Positions 8,850 through 18,705 are shown, counted from the first letter of the stretch. The stretch: DNA of 64,000 bases from Formosa sp. L2A11 (GCF_009796865.1 NZ_CP047028.1:1364001-1428000); one strand, 5' to 3'. A program made the numbers and translations. The notes: generated by a model from the sequence alone, not told the origin.

Positions 8850-11800
8850 ATGAAACAACTCTACACAAAAAAGTTTTTCTTGCTTTTATTAGTGTCTCTT
8901 TATACCAGTTTCCTCTCTGCCCAATCTTCATCAAACTTTTGGAAGAAAGCAACAACGTCAAGTTCTAAAAGTGAGTCTTTAAGTAGAAAAACACATCCAG
9001 ATACTTATCAGGTTTTCGAATTGGATTTAACTGGATTTAAAGCTGCTTTACTAAAAACACCTTTAAGCGATAATTATAGGAATACTTCTGGACAAATTCT
9101 GGATTTTCCCATGTCCGACGGTACATTTCAGCAATTTGAAGTTACAGAATCTTCTATTATGGAATCTAAACTTGCTGCTAAATTTCCTGGAATAAAAACA
9201 TATAAAGCTGTTGGAGTAGATGATAAAACAGCAACCATGCGCTTTAGTGTGACACAAAATGGCGTGCATGCTTTCTCTCTTTCAGGAAAACGAAGTTCTG
9301 AATTTATAGATCCGCAGACAGTTGCAGGAGATACTTACATGGTTTATAACAGAACATCTTTAGGTATAGATACACAAGATTCTGAATGCTTAACAGAAGA
9401 CAATGTTAACTTAGAGTCTTTAAAAACAGATACGGGTTCCGAAATTTCTAATACTAACGATAGTACTTTAAGAACATTTCGTTTGGCATTAACATGTAAT
9501 GCAGAATATGGTGCTTTGTTCGCTGGATACGGAACAGATCAAGAAAAGAAAGCTAATATTTTAGCACAAATGGTTGTAACGATTAACCGTGTAAATGAAA
9601 TTTACGAACGCGATTTAGCAATTACCTTGAAGTTTATAGATAGAAACGATGAGCTGATTTATTATGATATTGATAACGATCCTTGGGAATCTGAATTTAA
9701 TGCCAAAACACAGGAAGTTATTTCATCAACTTTAGGAGATGAATCTTTATACGATATCGGACATAATTTTAATACAACTAATGCAGGGAATTCAGGATGT
9801 ATTGGTTGTGTTTGTGTAGATGCAGAAGCACCTTACACTAACGAAGTGTCTAAAGGGCGTGGTTATACGGGATCTACAAATCCTACAGGAGATGCTTTTG
9901 ATATTGATTTTGTTGCTCACGAAATGGGACACCAATTTGGAGCTTGGCACACCATGAACACATGTTCGCGTTCTGGAAATGGAATTTCGGAAGTAGAGCC
10001 TGCTTCAGGAAGTTCTATTATGGGGTATGCTGGAATTTGTGGTGCAAATAATATTCAAGAAAATTCTGATGCCCATTTTAATTACGTTAATATTCGTGAT
10101 ATTTCTGAAAACATACAGCCAACAGGTGTTAGTACGTGTGCCGAAGAAACAGAGTTAGAGAATACACCGCCTGTGGCAAATGCAGGAGCAGATTATACAA
10201 TTCCTGTTTCTACCCCTTTTGTATTAAAAGGAAAAGGAGACGATGTAGATGGTGTTTATACATTAACATATAATTGGTCGCAAAACGATCCGGAACGTGC
10301 TCCCGATGAAGGTGCTCCTCAATCTACATGGACAGTTGGGCCATTATACCGTTCTATATTACCAACAGATTCTCCAAATAGATATATGCCTAGTTTAACA
10401 GATGTTATAGATGGCAATATTACGCCCGAATGGGAAGTCACACCTTCTGTTGCGCGAACTATGAATTTTGCACTAACAATTAGAGATAATGGAAGCGGAT
10501 TTCCGTTAGGTATAGGTCAAGTAGATACAGATTTAATGACTGTAACTGTTGTAGATGGTACACCTTTTAGAGTATCTAGCCCAAATACTTCAGCTCCTTG
10601 GTATGTTGGTGTTTCTAAAGAAATAACATGGGAAGTTGGAGAGACAAATGTTGCGCCTATTAGTAGTAATAAAGTAAATATAAAACTGTCTTTAGATGGC
10701 GGATTGACTTACACTGTTGTTTTAGCTTCAGATGTAGATAATGATGGTTCTGAAACGATATTAGTTCCGGATTACATGAGTGAAACATGTAGAGTGCTAG
10801 TAGAAGCTGCAGATAATATTTTTTATGATATTTCTGATGAAAATTTTAGTATAGAACAAACCGAACCTATTTTTACTTTAGATCTGGAAGATGAAGATCA
10901 AGTATATTCTATTTGTAATAATGATACAAGTTTAGATATACCATTTAGGTATACTACCGTTTCTGGGTTTAATGAATTAACAACCTTTAGTGCTTCTAAT
11001 TTGCCAGATGGTGTAGTCGCTACGTTTACTCCAAGTTCTGCACAAGAAGATATAGATGTTATTTTAACACTAGAAACGTTTAATGATGCGGCTATAATGT
11101 CTCATGATATTAATATTATAGGAACAGCGAGTTCGTTAACGCAAACCATTGTAACGACAGTAGATATTGAATCGTCACAACTTGAAAGTCCGAATTTATC
11201 AAGCCCAGTAAATTGTGAGACAGAAGTTTCGGAATCTGATAGGTTAACTTGGGAAGCATCAGATTATGCTTTAGAGTATGAATTAGATATTTCTTCTGTT
11301 TCAGATTTTTCTGAAAATGTTAGTACATATACAGTAGAAGATACCTTCTACGATGTTACAGGTTTAGACGGTATAACAACCTATTATTGGCGCGTACGAG
11401 CAATAAATACATGTGGAGAAAGTGTTAATTCTGAAGTGTTTAGTTTTACTACAAGTTTATGTACACGATGTACCTCTTATGGAATAGATTCTATTGCTTC
11501 TTTAGAAACATCTACTACACGAGTCATTTTTAATTCAATGGACAATGCTTCGGGTAAAACAGGATATAGTGATTTTACATCTATAGAAAATAGTGTTAAA
11601 GTAGGGGAGACTTATCCTATTTCGATTTACGTTAATACCTCAGGAAATTATACAACTAAAACAGTTGTTTGGATTGATTGGAATAATAATTGTGATTTTA
11701 CTGATTCAGGTGAAATGTATGAATTGGGTGAAGCTACAAATGTTACAGATGGCATTACAGGCGGTTCTCCTTTAGAAATAACGGTTCCTGCAGATGCTGT

Positions 11801-12188
11801 TTTAGATGGAAAAACAATTATGCGTGTTACTACTAAATATAGAATTAATCCGGAGCCCTGTGAAACTGAATTTGATGGGGAAGTCGAAGATTATATGTTA
11901 ACGGTAAACTCCTCTACATTAAGTATAGAAGATCAGACTTTTAATGATTTTAAAATTTGGCCAAACCCTAATACAGGTACTTTCTCAGTGTCGTTAATAG
12001 CGTCTTCGTCTAATGATGTTATTTTTGTATTATATGATATTAGAGGGCGAAAAGTGTTTACTAAATCGTATAAAAGTAGCTATGCTTTTAATAAGCGTAT
12101 AAGTTTAAATAATGTTGCTTCTGGATTGTATTTATTACAAGTTAGTAATGGCGAACAAAAAACAGTTAAGAAGATTATAATAGAATAA
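8850..12188 (+). CDS. Secreted reprolysin-like zinc metalloprotease with T9SS sorting tail
   Basis: A 1112-residue secreted protease. The start at 8850 is chosen because MKQLYTKKFFLLLLVSLYTS begins a proper signal peptide (cleavage near LSAQ); an in-frame ATG at 8787 would add a poorly charged extension. The metzincin active site HEMGHQFGAWH is at 357-367, followed by a Met-turn (SIMGYAG). Downstream come a PKD-like segment (NAGADYTIPV), beta-sandwich and fibronectin-III-like domains (near WEASDYALEYELDIS), a GEVED-type domain (WIDWNNNCDFTDSGE to EFDGEVEDYML), and a type A T9SS tail (FKIWPNPNTGTFSVSL to QTVKKIII). It is likely cell-surface or extracellular and degrades proteins for nutrition. 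It is convergent with a second metalloprotease. Confidence 0.9.
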   Translation: MKQLYTKKFFLLLLVSLYTSFLSAQSSSNFWKKATTSSSKSESLSRKTHPDTYQVFELDLTGFKAALLKTPLSDNYRNTSGQILDFPMSDGTFQQFEVTESSIMESKLAAKFPGIKTYKAVGVDDKTATMRFSVTQNGVHAFSLSGKRSSEFIDPQTVAGDTYMVYNRTSLGIDTQDSECLTEDNVNLESLKTDTGSEISNTNDSTLRTFRLALTCNAEYGALFAGYGTDQEKKANILAQMVVTINRVNEIYERDLAITLKFIDRNDELIYYDIDNDPWESEFNAKTQEVISSTLGDESLYDIGHNFNTTNAGNSGCIGCVCVDAEAPYTNEVSKGRGYTGSTNPTGDAFDIDFVAHEMGHQFGAWHTMNTCSRSGNGISEVEPASGSSIMGYAGICGANNIQENSDAHFNYVNIRDISENIQPTGVSTCAEETELENTPPVANAGADYTIPVSTPFVLKGKGDDVDGVYTLTYNWSQNDPERAPDEGAPQSTWTVGPLYRSILPTDSPNRYMPSLTDVIDGNITPEWEVTPSVARTMNFALTIRDNGSGFPLGIGQVDTDLMTVTVVDGTPFRVSSPNTSAPWYVGVSKEITWEVGETNVAPISSNKVNIKLSLDGGLTYTVVLASDVDNDGSETILVPDYMSETCRVLVEAADNIFYDISDENFSIEQTEPIFTLDLEDEDQVYSICNNDTSLDIPFRYTTVSGFNELTTFSASNLPDGVVATFTPSSAQEDIDVILTLETFNDAAIMSHDINIIGTASSLTQTIVTTVDIESSQLESPNLSSPVNCETEVSESDRLTWEASDYALEYELDISSVSDFSENVSTYTVEDTFYDVTGLDGITTYYWRVRAINTCGESVNSEVFSFTTSLCTRCTSYGIDSIASLETSTTRVIFNSMDNASGKTGYSDFTSIENSVKVGETYPISIYVNTSGNYTTKTVVWIDWNNNCDFTDSGEMYELGEATNVTDGITGGSPLEITVPADAVLDGKTIMRVTTKYRINPEPCETEFDGEVEDYMLTVNSSTLSIEDQTFNDFKIWPNPNTGTFSVSLIASSSNDVIFVLYDIRGRKVFTKSYKSSYAFNKRISLNNVASGLYLLQVSNGEQKTVKKIIIE

Positions 12189-12214
12189 AATATACTTTAA
12201 AGTATTATAATTAA

Positions 12215-12255
12215 CAAAGGGCGTCTAAATTTAATTTTAGATGCCCTTTGTTGGT
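12215..12255 (+). terminator. Terminator of the reprolysin-like protease gene
   Basis: A 15-bp stem with one G-T wobble (12215-12229 with 12236-12250, CAAAGGGCGTCTAAA/TTTAGATGCCCTTTG), 6-base loop, then T-rich sequence. It lies 27 bases past the stop codon. Confidence 0.8.
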
Positions 12256-12336
12256 TTTATACATCAGTACATAGTGAATGGAGGTAGGTTTTATTAAGTG
12301 GTAATCACTATGTTTTAGTATGTTTTTATAAGGCAT

Positions 12337-12376
12337 AAAAAAAGGGGTTTTGAATATAATTCAATCCCCCTTTTTT
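12337..12376. terminator. Bidirectional terminator between the convergent protease genes
   Basis: An A-rich left arm and T-rich right arm flank GGGG/CCCC and TTGAAT/ATTCAA pairings with a two-base internal mismatch. The U runs on both strands mean it can stop transcription from either side; it is 20 bases past the stop of the minus-strand protease gene. Confidence 0.7.
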
Positions 12377-12396
12377 CTGATTAATAGCAATTACTT

Positions 12397-14388
12397 TTAT
12401 TCTTTAATAAAACGTAGTGAAACAGAGTTTGCACTATTGGTAAGTTTTATAAAGTACATGCCGCTTTGTAATTCTGAAGCGTTAATTTTTAAATCTGTAG
12501 CTGTATTTATTTTTTCTTGTTTAACTAATTGACCTAATATATTGTAAATCTGGTACTGTGTAGGTAATTCTGTTGCGTTGCTAAATTTAATATTTAAATT
12601 ATCTTCAACTGGATTAGGATAGAGTTTTATGTTTTCTGAATACTCTTCGTCACTAACACTTAATGTTTTTGTAGAAATATTTATTCTGTCTTCGTCTGTA
12701 AATTCTCCACCGGTGTAAATTACTGTGCCTTCGCTTGTAGATAAGGTGTAGTAACCTTCTCCGTTACTACAGCAAATTCCGTTTCCTCCAGCATCGTAGA
12801 TAACAAAAGTATAACACTCGTCTCCGCTAACTTCAAACGATTCTGTAACTTCTAGGTTTCCAAAATAATTTCCGCCACCTTCTTGAAGGACTTCATTATT
12901 GCTGTTTAAAAATTGCCATGTTGTTTCAGATGCTTCTAAATCTGTCTTAAGATTTAAATTAATTATAGTTGTTGTTGCAAAAACGGTATTCAATGTTATG
13001 TCTTCAGAAATTTCATTATTACATGTTCTAGCATCTGTTTCTCCATTTGGACTATTAATGCTAATGGTATATGTAACGGTTGTATTAGAAACTGTTATGC
13101 TAGGAAGTGTTACGTTTTCAGATTCTTCAGGATCTAAGTTTCCTGTCCAGTTATAATCTGAAGTTGTACCATCTGCAATTTCTGAAGTAATTGTTAAAGA
13201 TGTTAAAGGGGTTGTACCGTAATTTGTTAATTGTACAGTTGCAGAAACGTCAGAGCCACATGCTGGAATATCTATATCTACAAAAGAAATACTAACGTCG
13301 TTATCTACTGCATCAGGCGCTTCCGACTTGTTAGATGTTACTAATCCTTTACGTCTTGGTGAGTTTTCTAATACCGCAAACACTCTTTCTTTTTGTCCTT
13401 CGGTAAAAATATTCATACACTCATCGTTGGTGTAGTCCATGTAGTTTTCTACCATGTCGTATACCACTTCAGAACCTTCTTCACCGGTACAGGTGTCAAT
13501 TACAGGACACCCTGTGTTAGAACTTCCTGAATCGGGTGTGTCTTCTACATAATCATCTACAGTACAATCTCCGTCTCCCCAAATGTGTCTTAATCCAAAA
13601 AAATGACCAACTTCGTGAGTCATTGTTCGTCCTTTGTCGTAAGGAGCGGTTAAGTTAAAACTACCATCGTTATAATCTTCACTACCAAAAGAGTTATATC
13701 TGCAAACTACACCATCTGTAGAAGCCTCTCCTTCGTTTTCAGATAATCCTTCTAATTGAGAGCTAGAAGGAAATTGAGCATATCCTAATAAATCTGTACG
13801 AGTAAATACTACAGACCACATATTCATGTATTGTGTAGGATCCCAAATTGTAGCAGGTTTAAGAATGTCTTCTATGTCGTCTGTGCTCCAGTCTTCTCGT
13901 CCCATATCTACACGGTTAATACCGTTTGTAGGACAACCTTCTGGTGTTTGTTGTGCTAAAACAAATTCTATTTCTAAATCTGCACCTACAGCATTATCGT
14001 TATAACCAGGTGTGCCGGCCATACGTCTAAAATCTTCAGTCATTACAGTTAATTGAGACTGTACTTGGCTATCTGTAATATTTTCATCTACACCGTAATC
14101 GTCTCCGTTATGAATAACGTGTACAACAACAGGTATTGTTATAATAGAGTTTACTGTTTTGTTTGCTAATCTTTCAGATTTTATTTCTTCAACTTTTGGT
14201 GCTATCCAGTTTTCAAATTGATCTTTACTTAAACGGTAAGGGTTGTTATTTTGTAGTCGATTTTCGCTAGCTATAAAGCCACAGTGCTCGCCGTTTTCGG
14301 GAGTAAGGACTTTATTAGAGTTCTGTGCTTGTATGCTAAAAGAAAATATAGAGCAAAGCGTAAATAACGTAAAAGTAAAAATTTTCAT
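12397..14388 (-). CDS. Secreted pappalysin-like (M43) zinc metalloprotease with T9SS sorting tail
   Basis: A 663-residue secreted protease. There is a signal peptide (MKIFTFTLFTLCSIFSFSIQAQ) and a zinc site HEVGHFFGLRH at 258-268, with the glycine and third His spaced as in metzincins. The Met-turn is MENYMDYT. The family's cysteine-rich stretch (DDYVEDTPDSGSSNTGCP) lies between these. A CARDB-like beta domain follows (CGSDVSATVQLTNYGTTPLTS), and the tail is type A T9SS (IKLYPNPVEDNLNIKF to SVSLRFIKE). A TAnnTTTG promoter box is at 14417-14424. Related enzymes include ulilysin and PAPP-A. It is probably exported and released or surface-anchored by T9SS. Confidence 0.93.
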   Translation of the reverse strand: MKIFTFTLFTLCSIFSFSIQAQNSNKVLTPENGEHCGFIASENRLQNNNPYRLSKDQFENWIAPKVEEIKSERLANKTVNSIITIPVVVHVIHNGDDYGVDENITDSQVQSQLTVMTEDFRRMAGTPGYNDNAVGADLEIEFVLAQQTPEGCPTNGINRVDMGREDWSTDDIEDILKPATIWDPTQYMNMWSVVFTRTDLLGYAQFPSSSQLEGLSENEGEASTDGVVCRYNSFGSEDYNDGSFNLTAPYDKGRTMTHEVGHFFGLRHIWGDGDCTVDDYVEDTPDSGSSNTGCPVIDTCTGEEGSEVVYDMVENYMDYTNDECMNIFTEGQKERVFAVLENSPRRKGLVTSNKSEAPDAVDNDVSISFVDIDIPACGSDVSATVQLTNYGTTPLTSLTITSEIADGTTSDYNWTGNLDPEESENVTLPSITVSNTTVTYTISINSPNGETDARTCNNEISEDITLNTVFATTTIINLNLKTDLEASETTWQFLNSNNEVLQEGGGNYFGNLEVTESFEVSGDECYTFVIYDAGGNGICCSNGEGYYTLSTSEGTVIYTGGEFTDEDRINISTKTLSVSDEEYSENIKLYPNPVEDNLNIKFSNATELPTQYQIYNILGQLVKQEKINTATDLKINASELQSGMYFIKLTNSANSVSLRFIKE

Positions 14389-14416
14389 ATGTTAGGTTTT
14401 TAGGAGGTAATAATCG

Positions 14417-14424
14417 CAAATATA
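14417..14424 (-). promoter_or_regulatory. Bacteroidota -7 box (TATATTTG) for the M43 protease gene
   Basis: TATATTTG on the minus strand, 28 bases before the ATG at 14388, fits the TAnnTTTG consensus. No clear -33 TTTG is seen. Confidence 0.5.
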
Positions 14425-14493
14425 TTTTAATTTGTGACTATTAATGCGTTTAACTCCTGTTTTTTGTATAAATAAGAATGTAATTATTGATTT

Positions 14494-15123
14494 TTACTTC
14501 CCGTTAAAAGTGTTCATCGTATTATTTAATCCAGCTGTTCCGAAAGATTTTATAAGTTCTACAGATTTCTCTAAACGTTCCGGAAGTTTATCATTTTCTT
14601 CAATGGTCCATTCTCCTAACACGTAATCGATTTGCTTTCCTTTACTAAAGGCGTCACTAATACCAAATCTAAAGCGGTTGTATTTTGTGGTTTGTAATTT
14701 TTCTTGGATGTCTTTTAATCCGTTATGGCCACCATCGCTACCTTTTCCTTTTAAACGAATGCTTCCAAATTCTAAATTTAAATCGTCTGTAATAATTAAG
14801 ACATTCTCTAAAGGTATGTTTTCTTTGGTCATCCAGTACAATACTGCTTTTCCGCTTAAATTCATAAACGTACTTGGTTTAAGCAAGATAAACGTTCGTC
14901 CTTTAAATTTGTAGGTGGTTAAATCTCCTAATTTTTGAGTTTCAAAAGAAAGATCTTCTTTTTTTGCTAAGTGATCTAACACTTTAAAGCCTATGTTGTG
15001 GCGGGTATTTTTGTATTCGTCACCAATATTTCCGAGGCCAACAATTAAAAATTTTTTCATAGCATCTTGATGGTTTATGTTCGTTTGTGTAGGTTTAAAA
15101 CGTGTTTTAAATAAACGAAACAT
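14494..15123 (-). CDS. pth: Peptidyl-tRNA hydrolase
   Basis: Releases tRNA from stalled or dropped-off peptidyl-tRNA. From the ATG at 15123 it is 209 residues. The conserved core starts at the internal Met at 15060 ([13 protein letters not shown]), giving 188 residues, which is the usual family length. A short basic N-terminal extension is seen in other flavobacterial Pth proteins, so either start is possible. Visible catalytic features, numbered from 15123, are the GLGNIG loop, the catalytic His of NTRHNIGF (H42), the [10 protein letters not shown] substrate segment and TDDLNLEFG. It follows prs and rplY on the same strand, a common bacterial order, but a terminator at 15152-15181 lies in between. 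Confidence 0.94.
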   Translation of the reverse strand: MFRLFKTRFKPTQTNINHQDAMKKFLIVGLGNIGDEYKNTRHNIGFKVLDHLAKKEDLSFETQKLGDLTTYKFKGRTFILLKPSTFMNLSGKAVLYWMTKENIPLENVLIITDDLNLEFGSIRLKGKGSDGGHNGLKDIQEKLQTTKYNRFRFGISDAFSKGKQIDYVLGEWTIEENDKLPERLEKSVELIKSFGTAGLNNTMNTFNGK

Positions 15124-15151
15124 AGTGTATTTAATTTTTGGCTAAAATAAA

Positions 15152-15181
15152 AAAAAGCATCCTGTTTACAGGATGCTTTTT
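15152..15181 (-). terminator. Terminator between rplY and pth
   Basis: A 13-bp perfect stem (15152-15164 with 15169-15181, AAAAAGCATCCTG/CAGGATGCTTTTT) around TTTA. On the minus strand the U run follows the stem, ending prs-rplY or attenuating read-through to pth. Confidence 0.8.
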
Positions 15182-15203
15182 AAAAATTTAGATTTTCTAA
15201 AGA

Positions 15204-15824
15204 TTATGCTTCGGTAGTAGCCTCAGTAGCTGCTGCTTCTGCTCCTTCTTCTTCTTCTTCCTCATCATCTGCAACTGCTGTTCTAGATGTTTTAATAGAA
15301 CATACAACTGTGTTGTCTGTGTGTAAGAATGTATATTTTTCGTTTGCTATTTCGCTAACAGATATTTTATCACCAATTTTTAAAGGAGTAATATCTACTT
15401 CAATAAAATCAGGAAGGTTTTCTGGTAACGCTTTAACACGTAATTTACGATTGTTTCTACGTAAGATACCACCACTTTTAACACCTTTAGCATTTCCTAT
15501 AAAGTGTACAGGAATAGTAAGTGCAATTTCTTTATGGTCGAATAATTGGTAGAAATCTACGTGTAGAATTCCGTCTGTTACTGGGTGAAATTGAATGTCT
15601 TGTAATACGGCATTTAATGTTTCACCACCTTCTAAATTAATCACAACAGTATGCGCACTTGGTGTGTATATTAGTTTAGAGAATGATAATTCTGGTGCTG
15701 AGAAATGAACTGGCTTATCTCCTCCGTATAATACGCAAGGAACCTGACCAGCATTACGTAAGGCTTTTGTTGCTTTCTTGCCTACGCTTTCTCTTTGAGA
15801 TCCGTCGATTGTAATTGATTTCAT
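15204..15824 (-). CDS. rplY: 50S ribosomal protein L25/general stress protein Ctc
   Basis: A 206-residue long-form bL25 that binds 5S rRNA. The N-terminal L25 domain is recognisable from [23 protein letters not shown] and VPCVLYGG; the C-terminal TL5-like beta domain contains [14 protein letters not shown] and [14 protein letters not shown] highly acidic, alanine-rich tail (from about residue 185, [14 protein letters not shown]) is typical of Bacteroidota versions. It begins 29 bases after prs, so they probably share a transcript that ends at the hairpin 15152-15181. Confidence 0.96.
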   Translation of the reverse strand: MKSITIDGSQRESVGKKATKALRNAGQVPCVLYGGDKPVHFSAPELSFSKLIYTPSAHTVVINLEGGETLNAVLQDIQFHPVTDGILHVDFYQLFDHKEIALTIPVHFIGNAKGVKSGGILRRNNRKLRVKALPENLPDFIEVDITPLKIGDKISVSEIANEKYTFLHTDNTVVCSIKTSRTAVADDEEEEEEGAEAAATEATTEA

Positions 15825-15853
15825 TTTTATTTATATTAAGTATTAAATTATAT

Positions 15854-16789
15854 TTACATTACAAATTTAGAACTGATTGATTTATTGTAGTGTACGTTTT
15901 GCATCACTGCAGAAAATAAATCGGCACAAGTAAGTACTCTAATCTTATCGCTTTTTTTAGTTAAAGGAATAGAGTCTGTTACTATTAATTCTTCTAATTT
16001 TGAGTTTTCTAATTTTTGGTAAGCGTCTCCAGATAAAATAGGGTGTGTACAAATAGCTCTTACGCTTAATGCACCACGTTCCATCATTAAATCTGCTGCT
16101 TTAGTTAATGTTCCTGCAGTATCTACCATGTCGTCTACTAAAACAACATTCTTACCTGTTACATCACCAATTAATTCCATGTAAGAAATAACATTGGCTT
16201 TTGCACGTTGTTTGTAACATATTACAACATCGCTTCCTAAAGCTTTAGAGTAAGCATAAGCACGTTTTGAACCTCCCATATCTGGAGATGCAATGGTTAA
16301 GTTGTCTAAGTTTAGAGATTTTAAATAAGGTAAAAAGATTGTGGAAGCAAAAAGGTGATCGACTGGTTTTTCGAAAAATCCTTGAATTTGATCAGCATGT
16401 AAGTCCATAGTGATAATACGAGTTGCACCAGCTGTTTCCAACATTTTAGCAACTAGTTTAGCTGCAATTGGCACTCTAGGTTTATCTTTACGATCTTGTC
16501 TTGCCCAACCAAAATAAGGTAAAACAGCGGTAATGTGTCTTGCAGATGCACGCTTAGCAGCATCTATCATTAACAACATTTCCATTAAGTTTTGTGGCCC
16601 AGGATGTGTAGAACCGATAATAAAAATACGAGTTCCTCTAATAGACTCTTCGTAAGAAGGCTGGAATTCACCATCGCTATATGTTGAGGTAATAACATTT
16701 CCTAAGTGAGTTCCGTAAGAAGCAGCGATTTTCTCTGCTAATTCCCGACTTTGATTACAGGTAAATATTTTAGCTTCAGTTAAAGGCAT
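15854..16789 (-). CDS. prs: Ribose-phosphate pyrophosphokinase (PRPP synthetase)
   Basis: Makes PRPP from ribose 5-phosphate and ATP for nucleotide, His and Trp synthesis. The start at 16789 (MPLTEAKIFTCNQSRELAEKIA) gives 311 residues, matching the family; an in-frame ATG at 16834 would add 15 residues unlike other Prs proteins. Signatures are DGEFQPSYEESIRG near the N terminus, the ATP flexible loop (YFGWARQDRKDKPR), the metal/ribose-5-P segment DLHADQIQGFF and the PRPP-binding VLVDDMVDTAGTLTKA. A TAnnTTTG box lies at 16843-16850. It is the first gene of a prs-rplY unit. Confidence 0.96.
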   Translation of the reverse strand: MPLTEAKIFTCNQSRELAEKIAASYGTHLGNVITSTYSDGEFQPSYEESIRGTRIFIIGSTHPGPQNLMEMLLMIDAAKRASARHITAVLPYFGWARQDRKDKPRVPIAAKLVAKMLETAGATRIITMDLHADQIQGFFEKPVDHLFASTIFLPYLKSLNLDNLTIASPDMGGSKRAYAYSKALGSDVVICYKQRAKANVISYMELIGDVTGKNVVLVDDMVDTAGTLTKAADLMMERGALSVRAICTHPILSGDAYQKLENSKLEELIVTDSIPLTKKSDKIRVLTCADLFSAVMQNVHYNKSISSKFVM

Positions 16790-16842
16790 GTGTAACGTGT
16801 TGTTTATTAGTGTTAAACACTTTGGGTGTTTCAATTTGGGTG

Positions 16843-16850
16843 CAAATTTA
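16843..16850 (-). promoter_or_regulatory. Bacteroidota -7 box (TAAATTTG) for prs
   Basis: TAAATTTG on the minus strand, 53 bases before the chosen prs start, with an upstream TTG at somewhat short spacing. It lies back to back with the tRNA-Leu promoter. Confidence 0.5.
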
Positions 16851-16915
16851 GGCTTTTATTTCAACTAGGAAAGAATTATATGCTGTATTTTTAGGAAGTT
16901 TCCATAAAAATGGAT

Positions 16916-16923
16916 TATTTTTG
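16916..16923 (+). promoter_or_regulatory. Bacteroidota -7 box (TATTTTTG) for tRNA-Leu
   Basis: TATTTTTG lies 30 bases before the mature tRNA 5' end, giving a short 5' leader. It fits TAnnTTTG. Confidence 0.5.
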
Positions 16924-16953
16924 CACCTTCTTAGAAGATAACTTCTATTATTT

Positions 16954-17035
16954 GCTCAAGTGGTGGAATTGGTAGACACGTTGGATTCAAAATCCAATGT
17001 CGCGAGACGTGCGGGTTCGATTCCCGCCTTGAGTA
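16954..17035 (+). tRNA. tRNA-Leu (anticodon CAA)
   Basis: An 82-base class II tRNA. The acceptor stem is GCTCAAG/CTTGAGT (a G-T pair at the terminal position), the D arm is GTGGAATTGGTAGACAC, and the anticodon stem TTGGA/TCCAA surrounds loop TTCAAAA, giving anticodon CAA, which reads UUG. A long variable arm (TGTCGCGAGACGT) and the T arm GCGGGTTCGATTCCCGC follow, with discriminator A at 17035. The 3' CCA is not encoded. A terminator hairpin begins 5 bases later. Confidence 0.96.
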
Positions 17036-17040
17036 CTTTA

Positions 17041-17078
17041 AAACCCTTATAAGCTTTGTGTTTATAAGGGTTTTTCTT
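17041..17078 (+). terminator. Terminator of tRNA-Leu
   Basis: Stem 17041-17052 with 17062-17073 (AAACCCTTATAA/TTATAAGGGTTT) followed by a T run. Confidence 0.8.
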
Positions 17079-17324
17079 ATTAGTAATAATACGTTTAGTC
17101 AGTCTTTATTTCGTCTAATCCTAGCTTTATAAGTTGCTATTTTTCTTCAAAAAAAATCAGATATAAGTATTTTGTTTCTTTAGTTTTTAAATTTTAAACA
17201 AACTTGCATAGGAAAAAAATAGGCTGATCTTCTTATTACTTCTTCTCAATGGCTGTATATTAGCGAACTTAAAAAAAATATTCGCTGCAAAGCGACTAAA
17301 GTCTTCTGCAAATTTATATAGAGT

Positions 17325-18500
17325 ATGAAACATTTATTTTCGAATTTACTATTTAAAGTTTTTTTAGCCATTATATTGGGAATTGTTTTTGGACTCTATT
17401 TACCGGAATCTGTAAATCGGATTTTTACCACTTTTAATGCGTTTTTTGGTCAGTTTTTAAGTTTTGCTATTCCTTTAATTATTCTAGGATTAATCATGCC
17501 GGCTATTTCCGATTTAGGTAAAGGTGCCGGGAAGTTATTATTGCTAACGGCTGCTATTGCTTATGGTTCTACTTTATTTTCAGGATTTATGACTTATTTT
17601 ACGGTGTCTAATATCTTTCCTCAGTTATTAGCGTCTCATGTTAACGATGCTGCTCAGATTGCAGATTCTGGCCGCGAGTTATTGCCCTATTTTAGTGTTA
17701 AGATTCCGCCGCTTATGGATGTGATGACGTCTTTAGTTTTGGCGTTTGTAGTGGGTTTAGGATTGTCTTATCAAGGAGAATCAACTTTAAAATCGGTAGT
17801 TAAAGATTTTGAAACTATAATTATGCAAGTTATAGAAAATGTTATTATACCGCTCTTGCCGTTATTTATTTTGGGAATATTTACGAGTATGGCATTTAGT
17901 GGCGAAGTGTTTTCAATACTATCTGTTTTTATAAGTATTATAGGTGTAATTTTTGCTTTACATATACTGTTATTACTGCTACAATATTCTATTGCGGGTG
18001 CGCTTACAAAAAAGAATCCTATAAAATTATTGCTTACCATGATGCCTGCTTATTTTACAGCATTGGGTACCCAATCTTCTGCGGCAACTATTCCTGTAAC
18101 CTTAGAGCAATGTTTAAAGAATGGTGTTTCAGAAAAAATTGCTGGATTTGTAGTGCCGTTATGTGCTACCATTCATTTATCTGGAAGTATTATGAAAATT
18201 ACAGCTTGTGCTATGGCTTTAATGATATTGCAAGGAATGCCGTTTGGTTTTACGTTATTTGCGGGTTTTATATGTATGCTTGGAATCGCTATGATTGCCG
18301 CTCCTGGAGTTCCTGGAGGAGCAATTATGGCAGCTGTCGGAATCTTACAATCTATGTTGGGGTTTACAGAAGAAATGATCGGACTCATGATTGCGTTGTA
18401 TATTGCCATGGATAGTTTTGGTACAGCTTGTAACGTTACTGGAGATGGTGCAATTTCTTTAATTGTAGACAGTATTACCAAGGATAAAAAAGTAGCATAA
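17325..18500 (+). CDS. Dicarboxylate/amino acid:cation symporter (DAACS family)
   Basis: A 391-residue polytopic inner-membrane transporter of the GltP/DctA/SstT fold, which moves an acidic amino acid, serine/threonine or C4-dicarboxylate inward with Na+ or H+. Hallmarks are the serine-rich hairpin region (TALGTQSSAATIPVTLEQC), the PLCATIHLSGS loop and the TM8 motif (MDSFGTACNVTGDGAISLIVD) that holds substrate and sodium ligands. It is slightly short for the family but appears complete. The substrate cannot be assigned. It is a single gene, convergent with the KdgF-like cupin. Confidence 0.92.
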   Translation: MKHLFSNLLFKVFLAIILGIVFGLYLPESVNRIFTTFNAFFGQFLSFAIPLIILGLIMPAISDLGKGAGKLLLLTAAIAYGSTLFSGFMTYFTVSNIFPQLLASHVNDAAQIADSGRELLPYFSVKIPPLMDVMTSLVLAFVVGLGLSYQGESTLKSVVKDFETIIMQVIENVIIPLLPLFILGIFTSMAFSGEVFSILSVFISIIGVIFALHILLLLLQYSIAGALTKKNPIKLLLTMMPAYFTALGTQSSAATIPVTLEQCLKNGVSEKIAGFVVPLCATIHLSGSIMKITACAMALMILQGMPFGFTLFAGFICMLGIAMIAAPGVPGGAIMAAVGILQSMLGFTEEMIGLMIALYIAMDSFGTACNVTGDGAISLIVDSITKDKKVA

Positions 18501-18575
18501 GTTTTATTAATTTTTTTTGAATAGATTTTAAGAAACACATTTAAAGAGAGATAATACAGAAGCTAAGCTTCGAAA

Positions 18576-18612
18576 TAAAAAAACAGCCAACACTATTATA
18601 AGTGTTGGCTGT
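18576..18612. terminator. Bidirectional terminator between symporter and cupin genes
   Basis: A 12-bp perfect stem (18583-18594 with 18601-18612, ACAGCCAACACT/AGTGTTGGCTGT). An A run on the left gives a U run on the minus strand, so it is strongest for the cupin transcript. Confidence 0.8.
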
Positions 18613-18705
18613 TGTATTATAAGGTGTAAGAAGTTGTAACCAAATTTATATAATGCAAGAGTGTTGTTTTCTTGCTTATTTTAGGTTGGTTAATAAATGT
18701 GTCTC

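Noticed and set aside
16790..16834. Upstream ATG for prs
   Set aside because: The extra 15 residues do not belong to the Prs family, and the internal start gives the normal 311-residue protein.
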